A stretch of DNA of 64,000 nt from Vreelandella subterranea (GCF_900111305.1 NZ_FOGS01000006.1:124001-188000), one strand, 5' to 3'; shown: positions 19,684 through 29,357, counted from the first letter of the stretch. Notes: generated from the letters alone by a model not told the origin. Translations and numbers: made by a program.

Positions 19684-20880
19684 ATGAACCCTGATCTCGA
19701 CGCCCTGCATCCGTATCCGTTCGAAAAGCTGGCGGCCCTCAAGGCGGACCTGACGCCGCCTTCGGCGCTTGCGCACATCCCGCTGACCATCGGCGAGCCC
19801 CAGCACGCGCCCTACCCTGGCGCACTGGCCGCACTGGTGGCGCATCAGGCCGAGATGGCGCGCTACCCCGCCACCAACGGGCTGGCCGCCCTGCGCGAGA
19901 CCATTGCCGCCTGGGCATGCCAGCGTTTCGCGCTTGCAGGCCTCGATACCGAACGCCAGGTCCTGCCGGTTAACGGCACGCGGGAAGCCATTTTTGCCTT
20001 CGTTCAAGCCACCCTTGACCGAAGCCGCCCGTCCAAAGTGGCGGTGCCCAACCCCTTCTACCAGATCTACGAAGGCGCCACCCTGCTGGCCGGCGGGGAA
20101 CCGCTGTATCTCGACTGCACCGCCGACAACGGCTTTCGTCCGGATTTCTCCGCCGTCAGCGCCGACACCTGGCGCGATGTGCAAATCGTCTTTATCTGCT
20201 CGCCGGGCAATCCTACCGGCGCCGTCACGCCGCTTGCCGACTTCAAGCAGCTCATCGCGCTGGCCGATGAACACGACTTCATCATTGCCTCCGACGAGTG
20301 TTACTCGGAGCTTTACCTCGACGAAGCCGCACCGCCGCCGGGGCTCCTGCAAGCCTGCGCCGAGCTTGGCCGCGATGATTACCGGCGCTGCGTGGTGTTT
20401 CACTCGCTCTCCAAGCGCTCCAATTTGCCAGGGTTGCGTTCCGGATTTGTCGCGGGCGACGCCGACCTGCTGGCCCCCTTCAAGCGCTATCGCACCTACC
20501 ATGGCTGCGCCATGTCGCTGCCGCTGCAGCACGCTTCCATCGCCGCCTGGCAGGATGAAAACCACGTATTCGCCAATCGCGAGGCTTATCGTGAAAAGTT
20601 TGGCGCCGTGACAGAGGTGCTCGCCCCGGTAATGGATTTCCCCACCCCCGAGGCGAGTTTTTACCTGTGGCCCGCCGTGCCTGGTGGCGACGATATTGCC
20701 TTTACCCAGCGGTTGTTTGTCGAGCAGCATGTCAGCGTGTTGCCCGGCAGCTTGATGGGCCGTCCCGGGCGCGAAGGCCACAACCCGGGAAGTGGTCGAC
20801 TACGCTTGGCATTGGTAGCGGAGCTTGCTCCCACGCTTGAAGCCGCCGAGCGGCTACGCCAACTTGTCGAGCGCGGCTAA
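19684..20880 (+). CDS. dapC: N-succinyldiaminopimelate aminotransferase
   Basis: PLP-dependent class I aminotransferase of the succinyl branch of diaminopimelate/lysine synthesis. The 398-residue protein starts MNPDLDALHPYPFEKLAALK and shows the family segments CSPGNPTGAV, IIASDECYSELY and the PLP-lysine segment FHSLSKRSNLPGLRSG. The open frame continues 98 codons upstream, but that part runs through the inverted repeat and the TATAAT promoter, so it is not coding. It heads a plus-strand run with dapD and dapE. Confidence 0.93.
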   Translation: MNPDLDALHPYPFEKLAALKADLTPPSALAHIPLTIGEPQHAPYPGALAALVAHQAEMARYPATNGLAALRETIAAWACQRFALAGLDTERQVLPVNGTREAIFAFVQATLDRSRPSKVAVPNPFYQIYEGATLLAGGEPLYLDCTADNGFRPDFSAVSADTWRDVQIVFICSPGNPTGAVTPLADFKQLIALADEHDFIIASDECYSELYLDEAAPPPGLLQACAELGRDDYRRCVVFHSLSKRSNLPGLRSGFVAGDADLLAPFKRYRTYHGCAMSLPLQHASIAAWQDENHVFANREAYREKFGAVTEVLAPVMDFPTPEASFYLWPAVPGGDDIAFTQRLFVEQHVSVLPGSLMGRPGREGHNPGSGRLRLALVAELAPTLEAAERLRQLVERG

Positions 20881-20921
20881 CGCATACATTGACGGCATGA
20901 CGACATTGTAGGAGGTCATAC

Positions 20922-21260
20922 ATGCTAACGCTTTATATCATCAGCAACTGCGACACCTGCCGCAAGGCAGCCAAGGCATTGGACGAGAAGGGCATTCCCT
21001 TTAAAACCTACGACCTGCGAAAGGACGGCCTGTCAGCACCACTGCTGGAGCATATCCTGCACCGCGTCCCGCTGGTCCAGGCGATCAACAAGCAAAGCAA
21101 AACCTGGCGCGAGTTATCGGATGAAGAAAAAGATTTTGATGCCAACTCGGGCCGCGAATTGCTCTTGAAACACCCCACACTGTTAAAACGCCCCCTGTTG
21201 GAAGTCGACGACGAGACCATTCTGGTCGGCTACAAAGACGGCGACTACGACAAACTTTAA
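20922..21260 (+). CDS. ArsC/Spx-family thioredoxin-fold protein (YffB-like)
   Basis: Small protein (112 residues) of the ArsC family. It has Cys11 and Cys14 in NCDTCRKAAKALDEKGI and the KTYDLRKDG region, and ends KDGDYDKL, like YffB-type proteins. Members of this subgroup have a thioredoxin fold; their physiological substrate is unclear, and a true arsenate reductase role is doubtful. It has a perfect AGGAGG ribosome site and lies between dapC and dapD, as in pseudomonads, which hints at a lasting functional link with diaminopimelate synthesis that is still unexplained. Confidence 0.85.
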   Translation: MLTLYIISNCDTCRKAAKALDEKGIPFKTYDLRKDGLSAPLLEHILHRVPLVQAINKQSKTWRELSDEEKDFDANSGRELLLKHPTLLKRPLLEVDDETILVGYKDGDYDKL

Positions 21261-21290
21261 GACGAAACACTGACCTAAAGGAACGCAGTT

Positions 21291-22316
21291 ATGCTGAGCT
21301 TTGCGCTTGGAATCGGCACCCAAAACACCCAGGGCGACTGGCTGGAAATCTACTACCCGGCACCGCTGCTCAACCCACCGGAAAGCCTGGTGAGTGCCGC
21401 CAAAGAAGTCGTCGACGCCCCCCAGGGCAATGCGGCCATCAGCTTCCTGCCGGAGGACTGTGCGCGCCTGGCCAATGCCCTTCAGAAAGCGGGCCATCCT
21501 GAACAGGCGGAGCTGGCTGAGTCTTTCGCGTCCAGCCAGCGCCCATTGGTCGCCATGTTCCTGGAGACCGACCAGCCGCCGCAAACCGCCCCAGAGGTCT
21601 ACCTCAAGCTGCACCTGCTTTCCCATCGTCTGATGAAACCCCACGGGCTGGATTTGACCGGCATGTTCGGCCTGCTGCGCAACATTGCCTGGACCAACGA
21701 AGGCCCCATCGACATTGAAGAGCTCCCCGCCCGCCGCCTCAAGGCGCGCCTGGCAGGCCGCGCGCTGTCGGTGGATTGCGTCGACAAATTCCCCAAGATG
21801 ACCGACTACGTGGTCCCCCAGGGCATCCGCATTGGCGACACCGCTCGGGTGCGCCTGGGCGCCTACCTGGGCGAAGGCACCACGGTCATGCATGAAGGGT
21901 TCGTCAACTTCAACGCGGGCACCGAAGGTCCCGGCATGGTCGAGGGACGTATTGCGGCAGGTGTCATGGTGGGCAAGGGCTCCGACCTGGGTGGCGGTTG
22001 CTCCACCATGGGCACGCTTTCCGGCGGCGGCAATATGGTGATCAAAGTTGGCGAGGGCTGCCTGATCGGCGCCAACGCGGGCATTGGTATCCCGCTTGGC
22101 GACCGCTGCACTGTCGAAGCAGGCCTGTACATTACCGCCGGGGCGAAAGTGACGCTGCTGGATGACCAGGGCCAGGAGGTCAGCACCGTCGCCGCACGCG
22201 AGCTGGCTGGCCAGGACGACCTGTTGCTGCGCCGTCACTCACAAAGCGGCCGAATTGAGTGCCTGACCAATAAAAGCGCCATTGCGCTCAACGAGGCGCT
22301 GCATGCCCATAACTGA
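21291..22316 (+). CDS. dapD: 2,3,4,5-tetrahydropyridine-2,6-dicarboxylate N-succinyltransferase
   Basis: Succinylates tetrahydrodipicolinate using succinyl-CoA. The 341-residue protein is of the longer DapD type found in pseudomonads, with an N-terminal alpha/beta domain and a left-handed beta helix in the second half (repeats around [20 protein letters not shown] through [12 protein letters not shown]-like turns). Its last 14 bases overlap the dapE start, so dapD-dapE are co-translated. Confidence 0.96.
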   Translation: MLSFALGIGTQNTQGDWLEIYYPAPLLNPPESLVSAAKEVVDAPQGNAAISFLPEDCARLANALQKAGHPEQAELAESFASSQRPLVAMFLETDQPPQTAPEVYLKLHLLSHRLMKPHGLDLTGMFGLLRNIAWTNEGPIDIEELPARRLKARLAGRALSVDCVDKFPKMTDYVVPQGIRIGDTARVRLGAYLGEGTTVMHEGFVNFNAGTEGPGMVEGRIAAGVMVGKGSDLGGGCSTMGTLSGGGNMVIKVGEGCLIGANAGIGIPLGDRCTVEAGLYITAGAKVTLLDDQGQEVSTVAARELAGQDDLLLRRHSQSGRIECLTNKSAIALNEALHAHN

Positions 22317-23475
22317 GCCAGAGGGTTTATCACCGACGCTGCAGCTGGCGTTTGACCTGCTCAGCCGGGCATCGGTGACGCCAGATGACGAGGGCTGCCA
22401 GGACCTGATGATCGAGCGCCTCGAGGCGCTCGGCTTTCATATCGAGCCACTCCCGTTTGGTGATGTAAAGAATTTCTGGGCGGTGCGCGGCCATCATGGC
22501 CCGGTGCTGGCTTTTGCTGGCCACACCGATGTGGTACCCAGCGGGCCTCACACCAACTGGGAGTTCCCCCCCTTTACGCCCTGCATCAACGACGAAGGCA
22601 TGCTGTGCGGACGCGGCGCCTCCGACATGAAAGGCAGCCTCGCGGCAATGATCACGGCTGTCGAGCGGTTCGTGGCCGCGCATCCCGATCACGATGGCCG
22701 TATTGCCTTTCTGATCACCTCCGATGAAGAGGGCCCCGCCATCGACGGTACTCGCGCGGTGGTCGAGCATTTGCGCGAGCGCAACGAACGCCTCGACTAC
22801 TGCATTGTCGGCGAGCCTTCCTCCACGACACGCCTGGGGGATGCGATCAAGAATGGTCGGCGCGGCTCCCTGGGTGGCGTGCTGCATATCAAGGGGGTAC
22901 AGGGCCACGTGGCCTACCCGCACCTGGCGTGCAACCCGATCCACCAGGCAATGCCCGCGCTGGATGCACTCGTCAACGAGCACTGGGACGCAGGCAACGA
23001 TTTTTTCCCCGCCACCAGCTTCCAGGTTTCCAATTTTCGCGCGGGGACCGGCGCCACCAACGTGATTCCCGGTGAGGTCGAAGTCGTCTTCAACTTCCGC
23101 TACTCAACGGAAGTCACCCATGAATCCCTCAGGGCGCGCAGTGAAGCGATCCTGGATCAACACGGCCTTGACTATCACATTGACTGGATGCTCAACGGCG
23201 AACCGTTCTTGACTGCCGAAGGCGAGCTGGTCGATGCCGCCATGCGCGGCGTTGAATCCATCACTGGCGAGCGCCCCGCGCTATCCACCAGCGGAGGCAC
23301 CTCGGATGGGCGTTTTATCGCCACCCTTGGCGCCCAGGTGGTTGAGCTGGGGCCGCTCAATGACACGATCCACAAGGTGGATGAGCGCGTGCGCGCCAGC
23401 GACCTGGACGACTTAAGCCGGATCTACGAAGCTACCCTGCAGGCGTTGTTCATCTCCGATGAGGTAAGCGCATGA
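22303..23475 (+). CDS. dapE: Succinyl-diaminopimelate desuccinylase
   Basis: M20-family di-zinc hydrolase that releases LL-diaminopimelate from its succinyl form. I start at the ATG at 22303 (390 residues, [20 protein letters not shown]). Metal and catalytic residues sit in [40 protein letters not shown] and the late [11 protein letters not shown] segment. It overlaps the end of dapD by 14 bases and its TGA overlaps the next start as ATGATG/ATGA. Confidence 0.97.
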   Translation: MPITEPEGLSPTLQLAFDLLSRASVTPDDEGCQDLMIERLEALGFHIEPLPFGDVKNFWAVRGHHGPVLAFAGHTDVVPSGPHTNWEFPPFTPCINDEGMLCGRGASDMKGSLAAMITAVERFVAAHPDHDGRIAFLITSDEEGPAIDGTRAVVEHLRERNERLDYCIVGEPSSTTRLGDAIKNGRRGSLGGVLHIKGVQGHVAYPHLACNPIHQAMPALDALVNEHWDAGNDFFPATSFQVSNFRAGTGATNVIPGEVEVVFNFRYSTEVTHESLRARSEAILDQHGLDYHIDWMLNGEPFLTAEGELVDAAMRGVESITGERPALSTSGGTSDGRFIATLGAQVVELGPLNDTIHKVDERVRASDLDDLSRIYEATLQALFISDEVSA

Positions 23476-23861
23476 TGGAACCTTACCCGGATATCGAGAT
23501 TTACCTTGCCGATGTCGTTCATTCGGCGCTAAACGAGTGGCTCGCCAACACCCTGGATGCTCCGCCGCTTGCATCGGCAGGTAAAGGCAAATGGCGTACC
23601 CAGGGCACCTGCCAGGGGCACACCGTTCCCGTATTGTTGGTGGAAAAAGCCGCCGACGGCTTTGCCAGCCTGTGGTTGGACAGCCGCCATAGCCCCTGGC
23701 AGACCGACCAGGAAGCCGCGCAGTACGCGGCTGAAGCCTTGCAGACCGAAATTCGCTGCTCGCTGGGCGGCTGGCATCCCGGCGATGACCCCGACCGCTT
23801 TTGGCAGGTACTGCCCGACGGCCGCGAAGGGCCCATTCAATGGCCCGACTCCGGCCGCTAG
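23472..23861 (+). CDS. Conserved-looking unknown protein coupled to dapE
   Basis: I do not recognise this 129-residue protein. It is soluble, acidic, with no signal peptide or membrane segment; conspicuous features are several Trp residues and a C-terminal part containing [19 protein letters not shown]. The start overlaps the dapE stop (ATGATG/ATGA), an arrangement that implies co-translation and shared expression with diaminopimelate synthesis. Codon use matches its neighbours, so it is probably a real gene. It may be a lineage-restricted partner; no function should be assigned. Confidence 0.75.
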   Translation: MMEPYPDIEIYLADVVHSALNEWLANTLDAPPLASAGKGKWRTQGTCQGHTVPVLLVEKAADGFASLWLDSRHSPWQTDQEAAQYAAEALQTEIRCSLGGWHPGDDPDRFWQVLPDGREGPIQWPDSGR

Positions 23862-23944
23862 GCGTTATCGCCAGCCCTGAACGCATTTGACCCCGCCGAA
23901 GCGGGGCCAAATGTCGTGCGAGCCATTCCAGGCGAGACGGATCG

Positions 23945-24475
23945 TTACTCGATAATACTCACATCGTCGGCCTGCAAACCCCGTTCGTTTTTAATCACGT
24001 GGTAGCGCACGATCTGACCTTCGGCGAGCATGCGCGGGCCGCGACCACGAATTGCCCGAAAATGGACAAACACATCGTCGCCGTTATCGCGGGTAATAAA
24101 GCCGTAACCCTTGTTGGTATTAAACCACTTCACCTCTCCCTCTTCGCGACCGTCGTTCGGGTCGATGAGATCTTCATCCTCGTCCGTCGCGGGGGCTTGA
24201 GATTGACGCGGTGCTGGTTTGGAACGAACGGTCGGCGACACCACGACAGGTGGCGCAAGCGCAGCGGTTGCCAGGGTAGCAATGCACAGTACGATGAAAC
24301 TGCCGATGGCAACGGCAATGTAGATGCCGCCAGCGCCTGTCACGGCCAGTTCGGCCAGCCACTGCTCAGCCAGGGGTGCGTCGGTTAAATGAACAATCCC
24401 CGCCAGCAATAGCGGCGTGGGGGCGGCAAGTAAAATACTGATCAAGATGCTGCGAAACACAACTTTTGGGTTCAT
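23945..24475 (-). CDS. Membrane-anchored cold-shock-domain protein
   Basis: 176 residues: two predicted transmembrane helices (about 8-28 and 47-75), a Pro/Asp-rich linker (76-111) and a C-terminal cold-shock domain (about 112-176). The domain has EGEVKWFNTNKGYGFI with the RNP1 motif (KGYGFI) and VFVHF (RNP2), so single-stranded nucleic acid binding is expected on the cytoplasmic side. Ordinary CspA proteins are about 70 residues and soluble. Similar fusions of membrane helices to a CSD occur in some gammaproteobacteria; the role is not established. It is divergent from slyX. Confidence 0.88.
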   Translation of the reverse strand: MNPKVVFRSILISILLAAPTPLLLAGIVHLTDAPLAEQWLAELAVTGAGGIYIAVAIGSFIVLCIATLATAALAPPVVVSPTVRSKPAPRQSQAPATDEDEDLIDPNDGREEGEVKWFNTNKGYGFITRDNGDDVFVHFRAIRGRGPRMLAEGQIVRYHVIKNERGLQADDVSIIE

Positions 24476-24586
24476 GGATAAAAAAAGCTCTCTTGTTGTA
24501 TGGGTAACAGAAGAAGGACAATACTCAATTCAACGGGTTTTGACGACCCGATGTACCGAGCTACTACATAAGGTTGCAATGTTACC

Positions 24587-24835
24587 ATGACATCTACGTT
24601 ATCGCCCGCCGAGCTCAATCAACAGCTTGAATCTTTAGAAAGCCGCCTGGCTTATCAAGAACACTGGCTCGATACCCTGGACCAAGCCGTCGCCCAGCAG
24701 GAGCGCCGACTAGCGACCCTGGAACAACTCAGCGCGCTGATGCGCGAACGGCTTCGCGAACAGCACCAGGCGCTCCAGGCGAATGACGCCCCCGGTACCA
24801 GTCGGCCCGAGGACGACATACCGCCCCACTACTGA
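24587..24835 (+). CDS. slyX: SlyX family protein
   Basis: Small (82 residues) coiled-coil protein of unknown biochemical role. It is almost all heptad-like from residue 8 to 68 (LNQQLESLESRLAYQEHWLD and following Gln/Glu/Leu-rich stretch) and ends with the family's PPHY motif, here DDIPPHY. The position divergent from a cold-shock-domain gene and convergent with ald suggests its own promoter in the 111-base gap upstream. Confidence 0.9.
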   Translation: MTSTLSPAELNQQLESLESRLAYQEHWLDTLDQAVAQQERRLATLEQLSALMRERLREQHQALQANDAPGTSRPEDDIPPHY

Positions 24836-24860
24836 TTAGTCATGATGGACCAACAGCAGC

Positions 24861-25979
24861 CTATTGATTCACCGCGTCTGCAGGGTCAACGCTTTCCAGG
24901 TCAAACGCCTCAGCCACCGCCGCGTAGGTCACCTGTCCATTGTGGACATTAAGCCCCGGCAGGAAGTGCGGGTTATCTCGCAGCGCCCGCTGCCAACCTT
25001 TATCCGCCAACGCAAGCACAAACGGCAGGGTGGCATTGGTCAGCCCCAGCGTGGAGGTCCGCGCCACCGCCCCCGGCATGTTGGCAACGCAGTAATGGAC
25101 AATGCCATCGACGATATAGGTCGGCTCGGCATGGGTGGTGGGTCGGCTGGTTTCGAAGCAACCGCCCTGGTCGATGGCCACGTCCACCAGCACGCTACCC
25201 GGCTGCATGTCCGAAAGCATGGCACGGGTGATCAGTTTGGGGGCGGCGGCGCCGGGAATCAGCACGGCGCCAATGATCATGTCGGCCGTTTTGGCGGCTT
25301 CATCGAGCGCATCTGCCGTTGAGTAGACGGTTTTGATCCGGCCTTGATAGCGGTCATCCAGCACTTCCAAACGGTCGATGGACTTGTCCAGAATGGTGAC
25401 GTCGGCGCCCAACCCCAGGGCCATACGCGCGGCGTTTTCGCCCACCACGCCGCCACCGATGACCGTCACTTTTCCGGGTGCCACCCCCGGCACGCCCGGC
25501 AACAGCACGCCCGCACCCCCCTGGGCTTTTTCCAGGCTGTGAGCGCCCGCCTGCACGGCCATGCGACCTGCGACGGTGCTCATCGGCGCGAGCAACGGCA
25601 GGCCGCCCTTGGCGTCGGTAATCGTTTCGTACGCGATGCAGGTCGCGCCGCTCTCCATCAACCCCTGGGTGAGCGTCTTCTCGGCGGCCAGATGCAGGTA
25701 GGTAAACAGGGTATGCTGTGGCGTCAGCCGCGCCACTTCCTCGGCCTGAGGCTCCTTTACTTTCAAGATCAGCTCGGCGTTCTGCCAAAGCAAGGCGACA
25801 TCCGCCTCGACGCTCGCTCCCGCCGCTTCGTAGTCGCGGTCATGAAACCCGGCACCTTCACCCGCACCGGTTTGAACCGTCACCTGATGGCCACGCCCGG
25901 CTAATTCCCGCGCACCGGTGGGGGTCAAGGCCACCCGGTACTCGTGGTTTTTAATCTCTTTGGGGACAGCGATGCGCAT
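24861..25979 (-). CDS. ald: Alanine dehydrogenase
   Basis: NAD-dependent interconversion of L-alanine and pyruvate plus ammonia. The 372-residue protein starts [20 protein letters not shown], has the substrate Lys region ([10 protein letters not shown]), the [15 protein letters not shown] segment and the Rossmann motif [20 protein letters not shown]. The ATG at 25979 has CGAGGAG about 8 bases upstream; 25 extra codons of open frame upstream are not needed. It probably works in alanine use or nitrogen balance. It is transcribed towards slyX. Confidence 0.95.
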   Translation of the reverse strand: MRIAVPKEIKNHEYRVALTPTGARELAGRGHQVTVQTGAGEGAGFHDRDYEAAGASVEADVALLWQNAELILKVKEPQAEEVARLTPQHTLFTYLHLAAEKTLTQGLMESGATCIAYETITDAKGGLPLLAPMSTVAGRMAVQAGAHSLEKAQGGAGVLLPGVPGVAPGKVTVIGGGVVGENAARMALGLGADVTILDKSIDRLEVLDDRYQGRIKTVYSTADALDEAAKTADMIIGAVLIPGAAAPKLITRAMLSDMQPGSVLVDVAIDQGGCFETSRPTTHAEPTYIVDGIVHYCVANMPGAVARTSTLGLTNATLPFVLALADKGWQRALRDNPHFLPGLNVHNGQVTYAAVAEAFDLESVDPADAVNQ

Positions 25980-26071
25980 AGTTGGCTCCTCGTTATTGAG
26001 CGAGAAATTCGTCAATCTTAACGTCATTACAGCACAGCTTTTATGCGCTTCCATCCCCCGGCATATAAAAC

Positions 26072-26096
26072 AAAAAAAACGCCGGTCAAGGCGTTT
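26072..26096 (-). terminator. Intrinsic terminator after the thioesterase gene
   Basis: On the minus strand a 7-bp stem AAACGCC/GGCGTTT with a 6-base loop is followed by a long T-run (8 T). It sits about 50 bases after the thioesterase stop and upstream of ald. Confidence 0.85.
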
Positions 26097-26145
26097 ATCA
26101 GAAGAAAAATCTAGCGGCTAGCGGCTTTTGGCAAAAAAATCATCG

Positions 26146-26580
26146 TTATTCATCAACCACCGCATCACCGTAAATACGCCGATACTCGTCGGGCAGGCGC
26201 ATGGGCCGCCCGCTGGATAGCGCCACGCAGGCAAAGCGGGTACGTGCCTTGAGCAAGGTTTTGGCGTCGTGTTTGCGCTTCAACTGGAAGCGCCGGGTCA
26301 AGCTAAAGCGGCCATCGCAGGCCACGATCCAGGTCGCCAACTGGAGCTGGTCCCCCTCATAGCCTGGCGCCAGGTAGTCCAACTCGTGGCGGTGCACGAC
26401 CATGGCCCGGTCCAACTCGCGGTAGCGCTCGAGGGTAAGGCCCAGCGCTTCTGAATGCGCCCAGCTGATTTGTTCAACCCAGCGCAGGTATTCACTGTTA
26501 TTGACGTGCCGGTAGGCGTCGATAGCCTCATCCGTCACGTCGATCTCCATCACAAAAGGCTCGGGTAGCGCCCATTCCAT
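26146..26580 (-). CDS. Acyl-CoA thioesterase, hot-dog fold (4HBT family)
   Basis: 144 residues matching single-domain 4-hydroxybenzoyl-CoA-thioesterase-type proteins: the conserved start VTDEAIDAYRHVNNSEYLRW holds the catalytic Asp-equivalent and the HVNN turn, and the central helix follows (ISWAHSEALGL). Such enzymes hydrolyse short to medium acyl-CoA; the exact substrate cannot be told. It lies 32 bases after rlmI on the same strand, ahead of a strong terminator, and is likely the last gene of that unit. Confidence 0.85.
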   Translation of the reverse strand: MEWALPEPFVMEIDVTDEAIDAYRHVNNSEYLRWVEQISWAHSEALGLTLERYRELDRAMVVHRHELDYLAPGYEGDQLQLATWIVACDGRFSLTRRFQLKRKHDAKTLLKARTRFACVALSSGRPMRLPDEYRRIYGDAVVDE

Positions 26581-26612
26581 TGTCCTGGCCCCTCCACCGG
26601 TTGCTTTACGAC

Positions 26613-27803
26613 CTAGTCACGGAAAACGCGCACGCCCAGCGCCTTCAGGTAGGACGTTTCCGGGATTGCCGGATGCACCGGATGGTCCGGCCCCTGATGG
26701 CCCTGAAAGATCACCTGGCCATGACGATCCTGGTGACGCGCTGCGCTACGGACCACATCCACCAAGCGCTCGGGGGCCAGGTGCATGGAGCAAGACGCCG
26801 ACAGCAGCAAACCATCACGCCCCAGCAGGCGCATCGCTTCACGGTTCAATCGGTTGTAGGCACGTTCGCCGTTGGGGATATCCTTGCGTTTCTTGATAAA
26901 CGCCGGCGGATCCAGAATCACCACGTCGAACTGTTCGCCGTCGGCTTTAAGCGCCGCCAGCGCCTCGAACGCATCGCCTTCACCAATGGCCACCTGTTCT
27001 TGTAAGCCGTTGAGTTCGGCGTTGCGGGCCACCTGCTCAAGCGCAGGGCCGGATGAGTCGACACACAGCACCTCAGAGGCACCGCTGGCGGCGGCCTGCA
27101 CGCCCCAACCGCCGACATAGCTGAAGACGTCCAGCACCCGCTTACCGGCAACCTGGCTATTGAGCCAGGCACGGTTGACCCGATGATCGAAAAACCAGCC
27201 GGTTTTCTGACCATCAAGTACCGGCACCACAAAGCGAACGCCATTCTCTTCCAGCAGTACTTCGTCGGGTAGCGTGCCTTTGACCACTTCCACCTGGGCA
27301 TCGAGACCTTCCTGACGACGCCCGCCGGTGTCATTGCGGAACACGATTGCGCTGGGCTTGAGGACTTTCTCCAGGGCGTCGACGATTTCTTCGGCCAGCG
27401 TCTGCATACCCGCCGTGTTCAATTGCACCACCACCACATCGCCAAAGCGGTCGATCACAAGCCCCGGCAACAGGTCGCCTTCACCATGAACCAACCGGTA
27501 AAACGGCTGTTCAAACAGTCGCTGACGCAAGGCAAGCGCCTGGTTGAAGCGATGCACGAACAGCGAGCGGTCCAGACGCATCTCGGGATCACGTGACATC
27601 ACCCGCGCCGCAATGAGGGAATGCGGGTTCACGTAAGCGACACCAAGGGTCTTACCGTTCGACGCCTCGACCAGCGCGGCCTCACCCGCGGTAAAGTTCT
27701 TGAGCGGGGTCTCCTTGATATCGACTTCGTTGGAGTAGATCCACAGATGGCCCGCTTTGAGGCGGCGGTCAGCGTTTTTATTCAGGCGCAGGCGTTGGGT
27801 CAC
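26613..27803 (-). CDS. rlmI: 23S rRNA m5C methyltransferase of the RlmI type
   Basis: 396-residue SAM-dependent methyltransferase: N-terminal PUA domain (about 1-75, starting TQRLRLNKNADRRLKAGHLW), a central EEHxxL-like domain and a C-terminal Rossmann methyltransferase with [31 protein letters not shown] and SASCSMHL (Cys nucleophile region). In E. coli RlmI methylates C1962 of 23S rRNA; the same target is inferred. The start is a GTG at 27803 with GGAGA 5 bases upstream. Confidence 0.9.
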   Translation of the reverse strand: MTQRLRLNKNADRRLKAGHLWIYSNEVDIKETPLKNFTAGEAALVEASNGKTLGVAYVNPHSLIAARVMSRDPEMRLDRSLFVHRFNQALALRQRLFEQPFYRLVHGEGDLLPGLVIDRFGDVVVVQLNTAGMQTLAEEIVDALEKVLKPSAIVFRNDTGGRRQEGLDAQVEVVKGTLPDEVLLEENGVRFVVPVLDGQKTGWFFDHRVNRAWLNSQVAGKRVLDVFSYVGGWGVQAAASGASEVLCVDSSGPALEQVARNAELNGLQEQVAIGEGDAFEALAALKADGEQFDVVILDPPAFIKKRKDIPNGERAYNRLNREAMRLLGRDGLLLSASCSMHLAPERLVDVVRSAARHQDRHGQVIFQGHQGPDHPVHPAIPETSYLKALGVRVFRD

Positions 27804-27868
27804 AACAATCTCCAGAACAACTTTGGCTTCAAAAGCTCGGCTTCAAACACGAGTACTCGATCATCAAG

Positions 27869-27903
27869 GCTTAAAACTTGCGCTTAAAAACCAGGGCTTA
27901 AAA
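27869..27903. repeat. Three GCTTAAAA direct repeats upstream of rlmI
   Basis: The octamer GCTTAAAA occurs at 27869-27876, 27882-27889 and 27896-27903, with starts spaced 13 and 14 bases apart, in the AT-rich 130-base gap between mutM and rlmI. Seen directly; regular spacing near one helical turn could mark a regulator site, or be chance in AT-rich DNA. Confidence 0.5.
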
Positions 27904-27933
27904 TTTAGAAAAACAAAAGGCGCGGCGCCCCGG

Positions 27934-28761
27934 TTAGCGCTGGCAGCCGGGGCAAAACACGCTGGCCCGCTGGCCGAGCGTAATACGGCGCAGCTCCGTT
28001 CCACAGCGCATGCAGGGCTGGCCGTGTCGACCATAAACATTGAGCCGCTGGGCAAAGTAGCCGGGCTCGCCCTGGCCGCTGACAAAATCCCGCAGCGTCG
28101 TACCGCCTTGAATGATGGCAGCCGCCAGTACTTCTTTCACGGCGGCCGCCAGCTTCTCGTAACGGGCCAGGGAAACACGCCCTGCCGCCCGACGGGGGTC
28201 AATTCCCGCCATGAATAGCGCTTCAGCGGCGTAGATATTGCCGGCCCCGACGACCACTCGGTTATCCATTAAAAAGGGCTTTACGGATACCCGCTTATTG
28301 CGTGAGATGCGATACAGCCAACGCCCGTTAAAGGCGTCATCCAGCGGCTCGGGGCCCAGGTGCACCAGGCGCTTGTCGGCACTGCCATCTCCCTGCTGCC
28401 AATCGACGAAGCCAAACCGCCGCGGATCATGGTAGCGCAGCACATGGCCGCTTTGGGTCACCACATCCACGTGGTCATGCTTTTTAGGCAAATCCCCTAC
28501 CCGCGCAATCCGCAAGCTGCCCGACATGCCCAAATGCCACAGCAAGGTGGCCTCCCCCTCGGCGGTGGCGAGCGGGACCTGCAGGTACTTGGCTCGGCGC
28601 GTCAACTCACCGACCCGCGCCCCGACGAGCCGTTCGGCGAGATCGTCAGGCACCGGCACACGCAGGCGGGATTGGCGCACCAATACCTCGGTGATCTCCT
28701 GACCTTCCAGATAAGGGGCAATACCCCGCCGAGTGGTTTCAACTTCGGGCAGCTCGGGCAT
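27934..28761 (-). CDS. mutM: Formamidopyrimidine-DNA glycosylase
   Basis: Base-excision repair enzyme removing 8-oxoguanine and FapyG, with AP lyase activity. The 275-residue protein begins [14 protein letters not shown] (Pro2 nucleophile, Glu3), contains the Lys of [10 protein letters not shown], and HLGMSGSLR, and ends with the zinc finger: Cys pairs in CMRCGTEL and FCPGCQR. All key residues are present. It is transcribed away from rpmG, separated by a bidirectional terminator. Confidence 0.97.
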   Translation of the reverse strand: MPELPEVETTRRGIAPYLEGQEITEVLVRQSRLRVPVPDDLAERLVGARVGELTRRAKYLQVPLATAEGEATLLWHLGMSGSLRIARVGDLPKKHDHVDVVTQSGHVLRYHDPRRFGFVDWQQGDGSADKRLVHLGPEPLDDAFNGRWLYRISRNKRVSVKPFLMDNRVVVGAGNIYAAEALFMAGIDPRRAAGRVSLARYEKLAAAVKEVLAAAIIQGGTTLRDFVSGQGEPGYFAQRLNVYGRHGQPCMRCGTELRRITLGQRASVFCPGCQR

Positions 28762-28845
28762 GATGAGAGCCTTTGATGACAGAGTGGTGACGGTCGTTGA
28801 CGTCTGCAGTGCTTTCGCTTATCGGCGCAGAACACCCAGGCATGC

Positions 28846-28872
28846 AAAAACCCGGCTTGGGGCCGGGTTTTT
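28846..28872. terminator. Bidirectional terminator downstream of rpmG
   Basis: Stem CCCGGC/GCCGGG with a 5-base loop, flanked by A5 on one side and T5 on the other, so it can end transcription in both directions. It lies 45 bases after the rpmG stop on the minus strand and ahead of mutM. Confidence 0.85.
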
Positions 28873-28916
28873 AACAGGCGCTCGCCTGCGGTAAAAGCCA
28901 GTCATCGCAACCGTAG

Positions 28917-29072
28917 TTACTTGATTTTGGCTTCCTTGTACATGACGTGCTTACGGACCACCGGGTCGTATTTCTTGAATTCGAACTTGTCCGGGGTGTT
29001 CCGCTTGTTTTTATCAGTGGTGTAGAAGTGGCCTGTACCGGCACTGGACACCAGCTTGATCTTATCGCGCAT
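28917..29072 (-). CDS. rpmG: 50S ribosomal protein L33
   Basis: 51-residue large-subunit protein read from the ATG at 29072: it begins [19 protein letters not shown], continues [17 protein letters not shown] and ends MYKEAKIK, as L33 of gammaproteobacteria without the zinc-binding Cys pairs (the C- form). It follows rpmB by 48 bases, the standard rpmB-rpmG order, and a GGGAGAG ribosome site precedes it. Confidence 0.97.
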   Translation of the reverse strand: MRDKIKLVSSAGTGHFYTTDKNKRNTPDKFEFKKYDPVVRKHVMYKEAKIK

Positions 29073-29120
29073 GGTTTAACTCTCCCAATTTTTGGCCAAA
29101 CTGTTAGCCAAACAAATAGC

Positions 29121-29357
29121 TTAGATGGCGTCGCCGCGCTTGCGGATATCGGCCAGAACCGTTTCGATGCCTTTCTTGTCAATGATACGCATACCCTTGG
29201 AGGAAACACGCAGCTTGACGAAGCGGCTTTCAGCTTCAACCCAAAAACGATGGGTGTGCAGGTTCGGCAAGAAACGACGACGTGTCTTGCGCTGGGAGTG
29301 TGAAACGTTGTTACCAGTTACCGGACGCTTACCGGTAACCTGACATACTTTGGACAT
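29121..29357 (-). CDS. rpmB: 50S ribosomal protein L28
   Basis: 78-residue large-subunit protein starting [20 protein letters not shown] with the continuing family pattern [15 protein letters not shown] start at the ATG at 29357, preceded by GGAG about 6 bases upstream; twenty further upstream codons in frame are not part of the family. A good promoter lies about 150 bases upstream and rpmG follows. Confidence 0.97.
   Translation of the reverse strand: MSKVCQVTGKRPVTGNNVSHSQRKTRRRFLPNLHTHRFWVEAESRFVKLRVSSKGMRIIDKKGIETVLADIRKRGDAI

Noticed and set aside
20922-21260. Arsenate reductase of a resistance operon
   Set aside because: No ars neighbours; the sequence and place between dapC and dapD match YffB-like proteins of unknown role.
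22303-22316. Frameshift error between dapD and dapE
   Set aside because: Both ends are family-like; overlapping genes are the simple explanation.
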